From: Ariolimax columbianus
Lineage: Eukaryota > Mollusca > Gastropoda > Stylommatophora > Arionidae
Direction of reading: 5' to 3'
NCBI GenBank assembly: GCA_036924085.1
Contig: JAVGWX010000025.1
Span: 32,664,502-32,728,501 of the forward strand
DNA: 64,000 nucleotides
Shown: one piece after another, positions 21,781-33,059 of the stretch
Layout of the letters: each line of letters opens with the position of its first letter
How positions within the stretch are numbered: position 1 is the stretch's first letter
Translations under genes and position numbers: made by a program
Notes under the pieces: generated by a model
Databases searched by the model: none
Told to the model about the DNA's origin: nothing
Seen by the model: only the letters and a program-made list of their open reading frames with translations

Positions 21781-22270
21781 TTTTACTGGAGATGAAAGAA
21801 TAGGACCACCCCATTCATTGCTTATTAATTTTGCTGGCCCTGTACAATAAACGTGTGTCTGACGACATGATATCATAGTCCAATGGTTGGGATGCCGCAG
21901 TAGGTGTTGATCTCATCCCCCCACAAATGAATCTGAGATCTTGATTCTGCACCCAGTCAATAGATGAGATGTTATTTGTACTTACAGTGGTCTGCGAGGG
22001 CAGGCTGTAGTCAATGACTGGTCGTATGTTGGCGAAGAGTTTGTTTGTTAGCTCCCCAATTTTGGCTAATGAGTCTCTTGATTAAGTTTCATCTTTTGCT
22101 TGCTTGAACCCAGAGATGGCAGATGTGGGTCTAGCTTCAGTTGTGTATCCAGTTTTACTGCAAGATAAACTGGAGCATCCTCTTTTACCTCTCAGATGAG
22201 GGATGTTGTTAAGGTGTACGAGAAGATGGGACAAACATGGCACCATCAAATATGTTCTGATCTCTTCCAG
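21781..22270. other. Intron stretch, possible SINE remnant
   Basis: About 490 bp without array. A tRNA-like A-box stretch (tagtccaatggttgggatgc near 21876) and a family C piece (gaataggaccacc near 21797) suggest SINE remnants. The 3' part is a pyrimidine-rich tract leading to the acceptor of exon 6. Confidence 0.4.
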
Positions 22271-22382
22271 ATATCACAGGCCAAACAGGCATGTCTCGAG
22301 GAGCAGATGGCTATCAGGCAGACAATGGTGGACAAGGCTTTGGTTGATGCTAGCAGTCAATGGCAGCTGGAGCATGAGAGAG
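22271..22382 (+). CDS. CEP152: CEP152 exon 6 of window
   Basis: Pyrimidine-rich acceptor tctcttccag ends at 22270; an alternative in-frame acceptor nine bases on (cacag, ending 22279) would drop three residues. Donor gtacat starts at 22383, leaving one base (g) that pairs with 'at' of exon 7 to make Asp. It encodes ISQAKQACLEEQMAIRQTMV through SSQWQLEHER. Human CEP152 has a similar Trp-containing helix in this part of the protein, as I recall it. Confidence 0.78.
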
Positions 22383-22589
22383 GTACATGTCATCTGTTGT
22401 CTTTGTGTCGTTCTTGTACGAAGCAGAAGTAGGACAAATGGCTGATGTCGTGTCTTTGTGTAGCACATTCAATGCGTGATCGAGTGAGTGAATGTGTGAA
22501 TTACATAATGAATAAGTGAATTAATGAGTGAGGTAAGGAGTGAGAACATTAGTTGATTGAATTATTGATTATGTTGACAAAAATTGACT

Positions 22590-24040
22590 ACAGGTCAGTG
22601 ACAGGAGTGGGGCAAAAACATACAGATCATAGGTCAGTGACAGGAGGGGGGCAAAAACATACAGGTCATAGGTCAGTGACAGGAGGGGGGCAAAAACATA
22701 CAGGTCATAGGTCAGTGACAGGAGGGGGGCAAAAACATACAGGTCATAGGTCAGTGACAGGAGGGGGGCAAAAACATACAGGTCATAGGTCAGTGACAGG
22801 AGGGGGGCAAAAACATACAGGTCATAGGTCAGTGACAGGAGGGGGGCAAAAACATACAGGTCATAGGTCAGTGACAGGAGTGGGGCAAAAACATACAGGT
22901 CATAGGTCAGTGACAGGAGTGGGGCAAAAACATGCAGGTCATAGGTCAGTGACAGGAGTGGGGCAAAAACATACAGGTCATAGGTCAGTGACAGGAGTGG
23001 GGCAAAAACATGCAGGTCATAAGTCAGTGACAGGAGTGGGGCAAAAACATACAGGTCATAGGTCAGTGACAGGAGGGGGGCAAAAACATACAGGTCATAA
23101 GTCAGTGACAGGAGTGGGGCAAAAACATACAGGTCATAAGTCAGTGACAGGAGGGGGGCAAAAACATACAGGTCATAGGTCAGTGACAGGAGTGGGGCAA
23201 AAACATGCAGGTCATAGGTCAGTGACAGGAGTGGGGCAAAAACATACAGGTCATAGGTCAGTGACAGGAGTGGGGCAAAAACATACAGGTCATAGGTCAG
23301 TGACAGGAGTGGGGCAAAAACATACAGGTCATAGGTCAGTGACAGGAGCAGAACAAAAACATGCAGGTCATAGGTCAGTGACAGGAGCAGGACAAAAACA
23401 TACAGGTCATAGGTCAGTGACAGGAGCAGAACAAAAACATGCAGGTCATAGGTCAGTGACAGGAGCAGAACAAAAACATGGAGGTCATAGGTCAGTGACA
23501 GGAGCAGAACAAAAACATACAGGTCATAGGTCAGTGACAGGAGTGGGGCAAAAACATACAGGTCATAGGTCAGTGACAGGAGCAGAACAAAAACATGCTG
23601 GTCATAGGTCAGTGACAGGAGCAGAACAAAAACATACAGGTCATAGGTCAGTGACAGGAGCAGAACAAAAACATGCTGGTCATAGGTCAGTGACAGGAGC
23701 AGAACAAAAACATGCAGGTCATAGGTCAGTGACAGGAGCAGAACAAAAACATGCTGGTCATAGGTCAGTGACAGGAGCAGGGAAAAAACATACAGGTCAT
23801 AGGTCAGTTACAGGAGCAGAACAAAAACATGCAGGTCATAGGTCAGTGACAGGAGCAGGACAAAAACATACAGGTCATAGGTCAGTGACAGGAGCAGAAC
23901 AAAAACATACAGGTCATAGGTCAGTGACAGGAGCAGAACAAAAACATGCAGGTCATAGATCAGTGACAGGAGCAGGACAAAAACATACAGGTCATAGGTC
24001 AGTGACAGGAGCAGAACAAAAACATGCAGGTCATAGGTCA
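22590..24040. repeat. 39-bp minisatellite
   Basis: About 37 copies of a 39-bp unit (ggtcataggtcagtgacagg plus agcagaacaaaaacatgca). The left half has gtggggc or ggggggc; the right half has gcagaac, so it splits into two subfamilies. 39 is divisible by three, giving a 546-residue frame of GHRSVTGAEQKHA repeats. That frame is not in phase with exon 7 and lacks splice support. Confidence 0.95.
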
Positions 24041-24174
24041 GTGTCCTGCTGCTGCCACAGACCTATGACCTGTATATGTTGTGATCAACTTTTGACCGTC
24101 AGTACCACCACAGCTTTGATTTATATTTGCCGATTTACTTGTGATTGTCTCATTGTCTGTTTTCAACATTTCAG

Positions 24175-26699
24175 ATTTACAGGCATGGTCTGAAGAGAGA
24201 AGCTCGTACGAGACAAAACTGGCCAGGCTGGACGAGGAGATCTGTAATCTCAAACAGAAGCTTACAATGGGGTCAGTCGGAGAAATGGGCAGATCTGAGA
24301 AGTCCTGTGAGGTCATGCAGCTCGAGTTTGTGGACAGGTTGAAGGCAACGGAGAAGCAGCATAAAGAAGAAATTGATTTTCTGAGGGGGAAATATGATAG
24401 AGAGAGGGTAGCAGTAGAGGAGAAGCTGGACGATATGAGTAAGCAGTTTTCTGGAAGGGATCTCAGCTCCACAGGGAGCAGGTCAGAGATCAGTGAGAGT
24501 TCTTGTGGTTTACTTCGGAAGCTAGAAGCTCTGGAGAAGGTTTGGCTCGGGAAAGGCATTAGGCTAGAAGAACTTGAGAAGATGCTGGGAGAGGCTTCTG
24601 CCTCGGCTGGAACATGTGGAAATCCTGAAACCAAGCTTGTAGTGAAGGAACGAGATATGATGAATCTGATGGAGAGGGCTGTAGCCAGTGAGGATAGTAT
24701 CTGTTTCATTGATTCGTTGGTACAGAGACGTGGGACAGCCACTGACACAGGAACCGTCACTCTTGTGGAATCTACCAGGGGTTGCTCTCTAGATGATATT
24801 GTAGCTAGTGAAAGCCTATTGGTTGTTGGCAGTGGACGTATCTATGGTGACGAGTTTGATGACAATCCTGGCAAAATGAAAGAGTATATTAAAAAGTTAG
24901 AGTCCATGATAAATTCTGCGGAACAAAAACATAGCGAGGATGTGGATGTACTGAAGAGATTACATCAGAAGGAGTTTGAGAAGGCATTGAGAGTGAGAGA
25001 AGAGAAGTTTCAAGCAGAGCTGCGTTACTTCCTGAAGGAGAAAGATGACCAGTGTCAAATAAAACTGGAGAAAGCCACGAGAGAATGCGAGACGAAGGCA
25101 AAACTTGGACTGGAAGACGTTCTGAAACAGGTTAATCAAAAACATGAACTAGAAATGCATAAAACAATTTGTGAGTATGAAAGGAAGGCGGAGGAGGAAT
25201 TACAGAAAGTGGTCGAGGACTACGAGCTGAGAATGAAGCAACAGATGAGATTGGATGAGGATGTTGTCGGAGGTGATGAAGTCAAATATAAATTGAAACA
25301 GGAAATGAATGAACTTCGGGAGAAATATTTCAGAGAAACGTCGTCACTGGAGAAGATGAAAGAAATGGGAGAGGATAGAGAGAATGAGGTAGTGAGATTG
25401 TCTTTGAGGAGAAAGGAAGAGGAGAGTATTGTGAAAGAGGAATTTGAGAAGCAGTTGGAAAGGATGAGGTTGGAGCATGAGAGTACGGTTACACAATTGC
25501 AGCAAGAGTTAGAGAAGTTGCAGTTGGAGCATGAGAGTACAGCTAAACTGCGACAGGAGTTGGACAAGATGAGGTCGGAGCATGAGAGTACGGTTAAACT
25601 GCGACAGGAGTTGGACAAGATGAGGTCGGAGCATGAGAGTACGGTTAAACTGAAGCAGGAGTTGGACAAGATGAGGTCGGAGCAACAGAGTACGGTTAAA
25701 CTGAAGCAGGAGTTGGACAAGATGAGGTCGGAGCATGAGAGTACGGTTAAACTGAAGCAGGAGTTGGACAAGATGAGGTCGGAGCATGAGAGTACGGTTA
25801 AACTGAAGCAGGAGTTGGACAAGATGAGGTCGGAGCATGAGAGTACGGTTAAACTGAAGCAGGAGTTGGACAAGATGAGGCTGGAGCATGAGAGTACAGT
25901 TAAAAACTTGCAGAAAGAGCTAGACTCACAGAAAACGGAGGTGGAATTTAAAAATAGGTTGCTGGATTCTTTAGAGAGAGAGAGGGACACCGACAAGAAG
26001 ATTGCGGAACAGATGAGGAGAGAAATTGGACGGGTAAAAGCTAGCGTCAAAGATGCTCAAGGGATGACAGATCAGATTCAAGAACAGAGAGTCAAGTGGT
26101 TTCAAGACGCACAGGACTACATCAGCAAGGAAATCCAGAAAGGAGTGGAGGATGGATTGACAGAGGAACGAGAGAAGTTTAAACAGGAGCTGGAGAGGAG
26201 TAAAGATAATTTAGAGAAAACCGTGGAAGGGAGGGTACAGAAGGAGTTGGAAGTCAGAAGGGATCAAGTGGAGAAAGAGAAGAAAGAAGAGGTGAGAAGA
26301 GTTGAAGAGGAGGTAGAAAGCATGAAGAGGAAGTTTGTGGTAGAGTTGGAGGCGCGAGTATTGAAGGAGAAGTCTCGGCTGGAACAGGAAGTGAAGTCTT
26401 GGAAGGAGGAGGCGACGAGGAAGATGGAAGAAGATAGAGGTAGGGTTGTGAAACTCCTTCGTTCAGACGCCGAGAGGGATTTGTGGGAGGAGAAGAGGAG
26501 GATAGAAAGTGAGGTGAATCGCTTGAATGAGAAGGAATTGAAGGACATGAGAGAGGAGATGGAACTCGAAATGAGGAAGAGGATACAGAAAGAACGAGAT
26601 AAGTGGGACAGAGAAAAGGCAGACTCGGATACTACAGCGGATGGAAGATATATCGGATGGCCGGAACGCTTGAAATCTGAAATGGAGGCCAGGACAAAA
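24175..26699 (+). CDS. CEP152: CEP152 large coiled-coil exon (exon 7 of window)
   Basis: Acceptor catttcag ends at 24174; donor gtgagt starts at 26700. Joined to exon 6 the junction reads LEHER-DLQAWSEERSSYET; it leaves in phase 0. It encodes 842 residues. Residues 1-190 are mixed coiled coil with Ser-rich gaps, about 190-250 are less helical, and from about 250 to the end the coiled coil is almost continuous. Positions 25466-25910 hold nine in-frame 17-residue repeats. The exon supplies most of the extra length relative to human CEP152. Long Glu/Lys/Arg codon runs make antisense frames look open, but those are shadows. Confidence 0.88.
25466..25910 (+). repeat. Coding 51-bp tandem repeat (17-residue units)
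   Basis: Nine copies of a 17-residue coiled-coil unit of the form KLKQELDKMRSEHESTV. The first interval is 18 residues and the rest exactly 17. Six copies are almost identical at the DNA level (ggagttggacaagatgaggt, cggagcatgagagtacggtt), with one EQQST variant and RLEHEST at both ends. 17 is not a multiple of seven, so the heptad register shifts by three residues per repeat. Confidence 0.93.
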
Positions 26700-26734
26700 G
26701 TGAGTCTTTTCGTTGGGAAGTTTTTAAAATAGGT

Positions 26735-27122
26735 TTTGTTGGTTATGTTGTTTTGTGTTAGTTGTGTTGTATTGTGTTAGTTGTGTTGTGTTAGTTGTGT
26801 TGTGTTGTGTTATGTTAGTTGCATTGTGTTAGTTGTGTTGTGTTATGTTAGTTGTATTGTGTTATGTTAGTTGTATCGTGTTATGTTAGTTGTATTGTGT
26901 TATGTTAGTTGTATTGTGTTATGTTAGTTGTGTTGTATTAGTTGTGTTGTGTTATGTTAGTTGTATTGTGTTATGTTAGTTGTATTGTGTTATGTTAGTT
27001 GTATCGTGTTATGTTAGTTGTGTTGTGTTATGTTAGTTGTATTGTGTTATGTTAGTTGTATCGTGTTATGTTAGTTGTGTTGTGTTATGTTAGTTGTATT
27101 GTGTTATGTTAGTTGTGTTTTG
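26735..27122. repeat. 19-bp minisatellite (TGTGTTATGTTAGTTGTAT)
   Basis: About 20 copies of a T/G-rich 19-bp unit with short variants, starting about 35 bp after the donor of exon 7. No coding or element signal. Confidence 0.92.
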
Positions 27123-27274
27123 TTAAGTAGCATGTCTTTTACAGAACGTCGCTTTATACAACCGCCACCTACCTGGCTGTTATAAGTTTCAAGTGTGCAG
27201 TACAGTAGGTTGCCATTACTTTCCATACACGGAGGAGCAATCCCCAGAGAAAAAAATCCAGTGTCTGCCAAACT

Positions 27275-27355
27275 GGGCACAGTGGGAATCGAACCCGGTG
27301 CGTTGACATTGTGAAAACCAAGCGAGCTTTACCCCTAAGCCACGCAGCCTCCTAT
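27275..27355 (-). mobile_element. tRNA-derived SINE head
   Basis: The reverse complement shows an A box (tggcttaggggtaaagc) and a B box (gggttcgattccc) at tRNA-like spacing. The sequence around it does not fold as a full tRNA and has no CCA-side stem that I can pair, so it is called a SINE promoter rather than a tRNA gene. Confidence 0.65.
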
Positions 27356-27599
27356 GTTTTGTTGTTCTTGTTATATTTATATTGTTATATTTGTTTCATT
27401 GTGTTATACAAGACGGGTTCAAATGAAAATTAGCAAGAAATAACATAACAGCAAGATAACATAATATAACAATCAAAACACAATGAAACTAACACAATAA
27501 ATATAACATATACAATAGCAAATGTTATAAAATAAGAAACTTAAATGTAACAAAAATTACAATACAAATATAACAATGTAACAAATATAACAATATAAA

Positions 27600-27970
27600 T
27601 ACGAGGCGTGTTCAAATGAAACCGGATCAAACTGCAACAAGGGAGCATACGTACGATGCGCATGACATCACTTCTGGTATAAACAGCACATACCAACTTT
27701 CGTTTGCAAAATTTAATTATCCTCCGACTCAATAGTTTGGCAGACCATTGAAAACATGGCGGGCGTGATACGGAATCCGTCCAGAGTTGATCAGCGAGCT
27801 GTGATTCGGTTTCTAACAGCTGAAGGATGTCGACCAGTTGATATTCGTCGCAGAATGCGGGCAGTGTATGGTGACAAAAGTATGTTGAAGACAACAGTGA
27901 AGAACTGAGCAACGATGTTTAATGAACGATGTGAGTTAACGAAAGATCTTCCGAGACCAGGTCCGGCACA
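27600..27970 (+). mobile_element. Mariner-like transposon 5' fragment, transposase N-terminus
   Basis: It starts with gaggcgtgttcaaatgaaac, like mariner terminal repeats. A 50-codon frame from ATG at 27756 reads PSRVDQRAVIRFLTAEGC and IRRRMRAVYGDK, the N-terminal helix-turn-helix of mariner/SETMAR-type (GVQW3-like) proteins. It stops at 27906, yet recognisable sequence continues (TKDLPRPGPAH at about 27937-27969). So it is a broken, 3'-truncated copy. Confidence 0.75.
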
Positions 27971-28511
27971 TATTGTTGCATTACGTCACGTCCTTTCCTG
28001 ATTCTGTTATGTTTGTCTCTGGTTCTCTTCTCCGTGTGTGTTTTGGTCCCCTTCTACTTTCCATTCCCTGGGAATTCCAGAACACGACTGCCTTGTCATG
28101 CTGTCAGCTGGTTTCCTTGATGGAGGCTGAAGACAGAGTGAATGAGTTGACAGCGGACTGCTTGCATCAGGATCAGCGAACCAGAACCGTCCAAGCCTCT
28201 ATTGTCTACAAGCGAAGGCCTCGTAAACTGGCTACATCCAGCGTATTTGGGGAAATGGGGATTCAAAGAAAGAAAGGTAAATCTGAAACAAAATGTGTTG
28301 GGCCAAATGGGGGAGATATCGCAGTCTCGCTGTAAACTATGATCAATGTAACAAATCGCCCTTTTCAGGACGATGATGAAGAAGAAATTTCTTAAATATG
28401 TTGTCCAGCATCTTCTCCTTACCTGATGCTCCGCTGTCGTCTGTCAGGTTCGTACCAATAGTAACATATTAATCACAATTTACTAACTATAAATCTGACT
28501 TCCTGTTGCAG

Positions 28512-28724
28512 GCATGCCTCGAGAGAGATCAAGCCGTAAACTTCTTGAAGTCTAGAGAGCTCTTCTTTCTTGAGGAGAAACAAAAGCTGATAGCAGGACT
28601 GAAGAAGTGCAGAGGAGACCTGGAAGAGATGAAGCAGGAGCAGATGGCCTTGGAGGACAAGTACACAGAGATGGACAGAAAGTACACGACTGACATGAAG
28701 GAGGCCAGGAGAATCAGAGACCAG
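28512..28724 (+). CDS. CEP152: CEP152 exon 8 of window (coiled coil)
   Basis: Acceptor tcctgttgcag ends at 28511; donor gtaaag starts at 28725; phase 0 on both sides, 71 codons. It starts ACLERDQAVNFLKSRELFFL and ends EARRIRDQ. A continuous charged helix. It joins exon 7 (ending EARTK) and exon 9 (starting DLAKLKLKLDEEK) without frame change. Confidence 0.82.
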
Positions 28725-28744
28725 GTAAAGGAAATAAGCATTTT

Positions 28745-29400
28745 ATAGGAGATAGTTCCCAGCCATAGGAGACAGTTCCCAGCCATAGGAGATAGTTCAG
28801 CCGTAGGAGACAGTTTCCAGCGCGTAGGACAGTTTCCAGCCATAGGAGACAGTTCAGCCGTAGGAGACAGTTTCCAGCCGTAGGACAGTTCCCAGCCATA
28901 GGAGACAGTTCCCAGCCATAGGAGGCAGTTCCCAGCCATAGGAGACAGTTCCCAGCCATTGGAGACAGTTCCCAGCCATAGAAGACAGTTCCCAGCCATA
29001 GGAGGCAGTTCAGCCGTAAGAGACAGTTCAGCCGTAAGAGACAGTTCCCAGCCGTAAGAGACAGTTCCCAGCCATAGGAGACAGTTCCCAGCCATAGGAG
29101 ACAGTATCCAACCGTAGGAGACAGTTCCCAGCCGTAGGAGGCAGTTCCCAGCCATAGGAGACAGTTCAGCCGTTAGAGACAGTTCCCAGCCATAGGAGAC
29201 ATTTCCCAGCCATAGGAGGCAGTTGCCAGCCATAGGAGACAGTTCCCAGCCATAAGAGACAGTTTCCAGCCATAAGAGACAGTTTCCAGCCATAGGAGAC
29301 AGTACAGCCATAAGGGAGAGTTCCCAGCCATAGGAGACAGTTCCCAGCCATAGGAGACAGTACAGCCGTAAGAGAGAGTTCCCAGCTATAGGAGACAGTT
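28745..29400. repeat. 20-bp minisatellite
   Basis: About 32 copies of ggagacagttcccagccata with short variants (agttcagccgta, agtttccagcc). It begins about 20 bp after the donor of exon 8. A 260-residue antisense frame across it and exon 8 is a shadow. Confidence 0.95.
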
Positions 29401-29999
29401 TCCCGAACCCGCTTATTAGAGTAGGGCCATTGCGCTTTTATGCATGTCGTAAAAATGACTAAAGAGAGTTGTACATGGGGCTAGCGCCATATCATGTAAA
29501 CTAAATAACTACTGATGTCAGTAGATGGTTTGAGCTGGTACGTGACGCAAAAAGTGTATCAATGACGGTAGAGCTTATATTGAGAGAAATGCCAGTGCTA
29601 TAATAAATGGTTTTGAAGTTTTTATTTCATTTGGCTTTTAAAAAAAAAAAGTATTTGTGACCTATTTACTGACCTCCTTCGTTTCACTACATTGTCAAAG
29701 TAGTCCCATCAGGGATGAAGTCTAAGACTTCTTTGTTTGAGGTCAAAGCTTCCAAACTGACCTTACATTACATAACTAAGTCAGGTATGCATATATGGCT
29801 GGGTGGTTTGAACCACGCTATGGTTGGTAGAGAACTCCCACCTCTTTACTGTGGGAGACAAGTGCTCTAATCATTCCTCCACTCCTGCGCTCAAGTCATA
29901 GAGACAGACTGTTAATGTTGAAGAGAGTCTTTGAAACTGCAAACATTTGAACACTGTTTTTAAGGCTTGTTTGGGATCAACGTTATTAGTGTTAGGGTC
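29401..29999. other. Intron stretch with family C and SINE remnants
   Basis: A family C fragment (aatgactaaagagagttgta, catggggctagcgcc) lies at 29455-29505. A tRNA-like SINE head on the minus strand at about 29810-29890 (gattagagcacttgtctccc, A-box-like; ggtttgaaccacg region as B box) is plausible but weak. The rest is unique. Confidence 0.45.
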
Positions 30000-30905
30000 A
30001 GTTGAAACATACTGACCAAGATCTCATGTCAGGGTCAGTTGAAACATACTGACCAAGATCTCATGTCAGGGTCAGTTGAAACATACTGACCAAGATCTCA
30101 TGTCAGGGTCAGGTGAAACATACTAACCAAGATCTCATGTCAGGGTCAGGTGAAACATACTAACCAAATTCTCATGTCAGAGTCAGGTGAAACATACTGT
30201 CCAAGATATCATTTCAGGGTCAGGTGAAACATACTAACCAAGATCTCATGTCAGGGTCAGGTGAAACATACTATCCAAGATCTCATGTCAGGGTCAGGTG
30301 AAACATACTAACCAAGATCTCATGTCAGGATCAGGTGAAACATACTAACCAAGATCTCATGTCGGGGTCAGGTAAAACATGCTATCCAAGTTTTCAATGT
30401 CAGAGTCAGGTAAAACATACTGATCAAGATCTCATGTCAGGGTCAGGTAAAACATACTGACCAAGATCTCATATCAGGGTCAGGTAAAACATACTGACCA
30501 AGATCTCATGTCAGGGTCAGGTAAAACATACTGTCCAAGATCTCATGTCAGTCAGGTGAAACATACTGACCAAGATCTCATTTCAGAGTCAGGTGAAACA
30601 TACTGACCAAGATCGCATGTCAGTCAGGTGAAACATACTGACCAAGATCTCATGTCAGAGTCAGGTGAAACATACTGACCAAGATCTCATGTCAGAGTCA
30701 GGTGAAACATACTGACCAAGATCTCATGTCAGAGTCAGGTGAAACATACTGACCAAGATCTCATGTCAGAGTCAGGTAAAATATACTAACCAAGATCTCA
30801 TGTCAGAGTTAGGTGAAACATACTGACCAAGATCTCATGTCAGGGTCAGGTGAAACATACTGACCGAGATCTCATGTCAGTCATGTGAAACATACTGACC
30901 CAAAT
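30000..30905. repeat. 37-bp minisatellite (catactgacca family)
   Basis: About 24 copies of a 37-bp unit (gggtcaggtgaaacatactg plus accaagatctcatgtca). Same core as the arrays at 657-932 and 58500-58815; all match the unamplified element B at 7085-7320. The gatctcatgtca part is specific to this locus. Confidence 0.95.
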
Positions 30906-31220
30906 TCCACCTCTTATATAAGTACAACTAAAGAAGCTTGTGCTTGAGGCTAGCAGCCTCATCATTTTGAACCATTGTTATTGAAATTAACACTTTAAAT
31001 GCTAGAATACAGACTTCCTGTAAGGGACCAGCTCTACTGGTAGCTCTGTACTTCACTTGGAGCGAGAAGACATACGATGAAATGATGAATCCAAACAGCT
31101 ACCAAAGAAAGTCCACCGAGTGTGAAGAAGTCAGTACAGTTAGCTGAGGACAAGAAATCCTGTCTCGTTGTGTACATGACCCGTGCAAGTTGACTTGTTT
31201 TGTCTCGTGTTGTCTTCTAG

Positions 31221-31376
31221 GATCTTGCCAAGCTGAAGTTGAAGCTGGACGAAGAGAAGGAAAGTCTGGCGGCTTCGTTCAAGGTTCAGGCCATGTGTTT
31301 GCAGGATGAGTACAACGCTGCCATTGAGAGAGTCAGGAAGGATGGGGAGAGAGAGAAGGCCAGTTTGCTTGTAGAG
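31221..31376 (+). CDS. CEP152: CEP152 exon 9 of window (coiled coil)
   Basis: Acceptor tgtcttctag ends at 31220; donor gtacaa starts at 31377; phase 0 on both sides, 52 codons. It starts DLAKLKLKLDEEKESLAASF and ends EREKASLLVE. It is the last long coiled-coil piece before the conserved C-terminal block encoded by exons 10-12. Confidence 0.82.
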
Positions 31377-31457
31377 GTACAAAGACTGACACAGTTGACC
31401 TCTCTATCAGTGCCAGTTTGTGTTGCTTATCCCGAGAGTTGTTGTTGTAGTCTACAT

Positions 31458-32515
31458 CAGTGTTTCTCAACTTGTTTACACCTGCGGACCTATGAAAATA
31501 TAAACATTGTTTTGCGGACTGCTCAGATAGAATATAAATAAACTATATAGTATTTTGAGGATTCATTTTTTAGTCTAATATTATCAAATGAAAATGGTAT
31601 AGTTATTTAACCTTAAGCTTGCCGCACTGGTTTTTGACAATTTTCACAACTTGATATTTCGCTGTGGTAGTTGAATTTCAAAATTTGTAACTTTTCTGTT
31701 TGTTTGTTAATAAATATGATTTTCTTGTGTGTAGAGACACAATTGAATAAAGAACTTGTGGGTGTTATTGTTTTTGTTGTGTGTTTGTTAGTTTCTGAGA
31801 TACAAAAAGATGAAGTTGAAAATTTATGGAAATCTATAAAAAAAAAAATTTTGACTCGCTCCGATAGAAATCCATGGAAACCACAACAACGTATCGATAC
31901 TGTGTTTACAATATCGACACAACTGTTAATTTCCAATTCAAACTTAGTTCTTTCATCTAAACAAACAAAATAAACAGATCTACTCGATAAAGATCGTTCC
32001 CAACAACCTACTTCATCTTTTGCAAAAAGTCGGCTTGCTCCAAACGGCGTACAAGAATAACAATTGTTCAAAAACCATTTGTAATTGAACATACGATACT
32101 TTTACCGGCAAAATATCGTGTGTAGATGGTGACGTATTCAGCATTAAAAATAATGGCCATGGGGCTCTGTGCCAAACAAAATTTTTTTTAAAAAGTTCCG
32201 ATTTTGTAGGTCGAGCTGGTCGAATGAGTCTAGACCGTAGCGCGCTAAAGGTTAAGGCAGCCCATCTACAGATCCCTGGCCAGAAATCCTATCTCCATCA
32301 CTGTCAATCCCAGACATGGTTTCTCTGTTTGGTTTTGATCACTGACAGAGCTGGAAAAGTCTCCTCATACCAAATCGGTAGTCGAATATACGACCAACAA
32401 TTTGACAGAACTTAATTCAGCTCAAGGCCAACTCCGCAGTTAAGGGGTTAAGTGGTAATAACTTTTTTTGTGGACCAACAGAAAATTTGTGTGGACCGGC
32501 GGTTGGTAAACACTG
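31458..32515. mobile_element. Non-autonomous hAT-type element with 8-bp target-site duplication
   Basis: The 8-bp direct repeat gtctacat lies at 31450-31457 and 32516-32523. The ends are inverted: cagtgtttctcaac at the left, and a right end ggttggtaaacactg whose complement is cagtgtttaccaacc. 8-bp duplications and CAGTGTTT-type ends are hallmarks of hAT elements. Internally gcggacc- and ggaccggcgg-type stretches are also inverted. No transposase is encoded. About 840 of its 1058 bp may be a nested insertion (31611-32447), leaving a hAT MITE of about 220 bp. Confidence 0.85.
31611..32447. mobile_element. Candidate TTAA-flanked (piggyBac-like) element nested in the hAT copy
   Basis: TTAA lies at 31607-31610 and 32448-32451. 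The left end ccttaagcttgccgcactgg resembles the complement of the right end (ccccttaactgcggagttgg) with gaps. TTAA duplication is typical of piggyBac. The interior has 100- and 159-residue frames on opposite strands with no recognised domain. The inverted repeats are imperfect, so this is a proposal. Confidence 0.5.
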
Positions 32516-32523
32516 GTCTACAT

Positions 32524-33059
32524 CATCATCACCATCATAACTAACGCCATCACTACCACCAACACCAGAGTTGCTTCACTTGCCTCGGACTGTAAGACAC
32601 ACATCTAAACTAGGCTTGACGTGGTCTTAGTTGACCTGTACTTCCACAGAGGCAGCTCTGGTATGAGCTGGATGTAGTCGCGAGAAGGATTTCCTGCTTA
32701 ACGGGCTATGCTTGAGTAGCTTATTACTCCATTGCATTGACACAAGTGCCACAGAGGATGTTTGCGGATGTGCAAGTACATCTTAATAGACTCAAAATAC
32801 TAGAACAAAGTAGACCCGCAGCCTGTTAAGCGCCATCTATGCTGCTCTAAACATACCACCTAACCATTTCCAGTGTTATGCCACGTCACACAGTTAGTCG
32901 TCTCTTACGACATGCTCTCTGTGGGTAAGTGGTGCTATTCTTGTCCTTGTCAGACACAAAGATCACGGTGGAGCACTTGGGAACTAGAAAGGGTTAATCT
33001 TCTGATAGTTGTTGAGGTCTGTGTTTTTTATGACTTATTGTCATATAATAGAGAGTATG
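32524..33059. other. Intron stretch with a dispersed fragment
   Basis: Positions 32770-32860 (tcttaatagactcaaaatac, agtagacccgcagcc, gttaagcgccatct) match 60478-60555, defining a further interspersed repeat. The remainder is unique, with no coding signal. Confidence 0.5.

Noticed and set aside
22553..24193. 546-residue frame of GHRSVTGAEQKHA repeats reaching into exon 7
   Set aside because: The frame differs from that of exon 7 and it is made of the 39-bp intron array; the real acceptor at 24174 explains the exon.
25220..26050. 276-residue antisense frame over exon 7
   Set aside because: Shadow of the Glu/Lys-rich coiled-coil coding strand.
27973..28335. 120-residue plus-strand frame between exons 7 and 8, possibly a cassette exon
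   Set aside because: A candidate exon 28108-28276 (AG before, GT after) is 169 bp and would break the phase-0 junction between exons 7 and 8; it follows a mariner fragment and has no recognised domain.
31613..32092. 159-residue antisense and 100-residue sense frames
   Set aside because: Both lie in the non-coding interior of nested transposons and show no domain.
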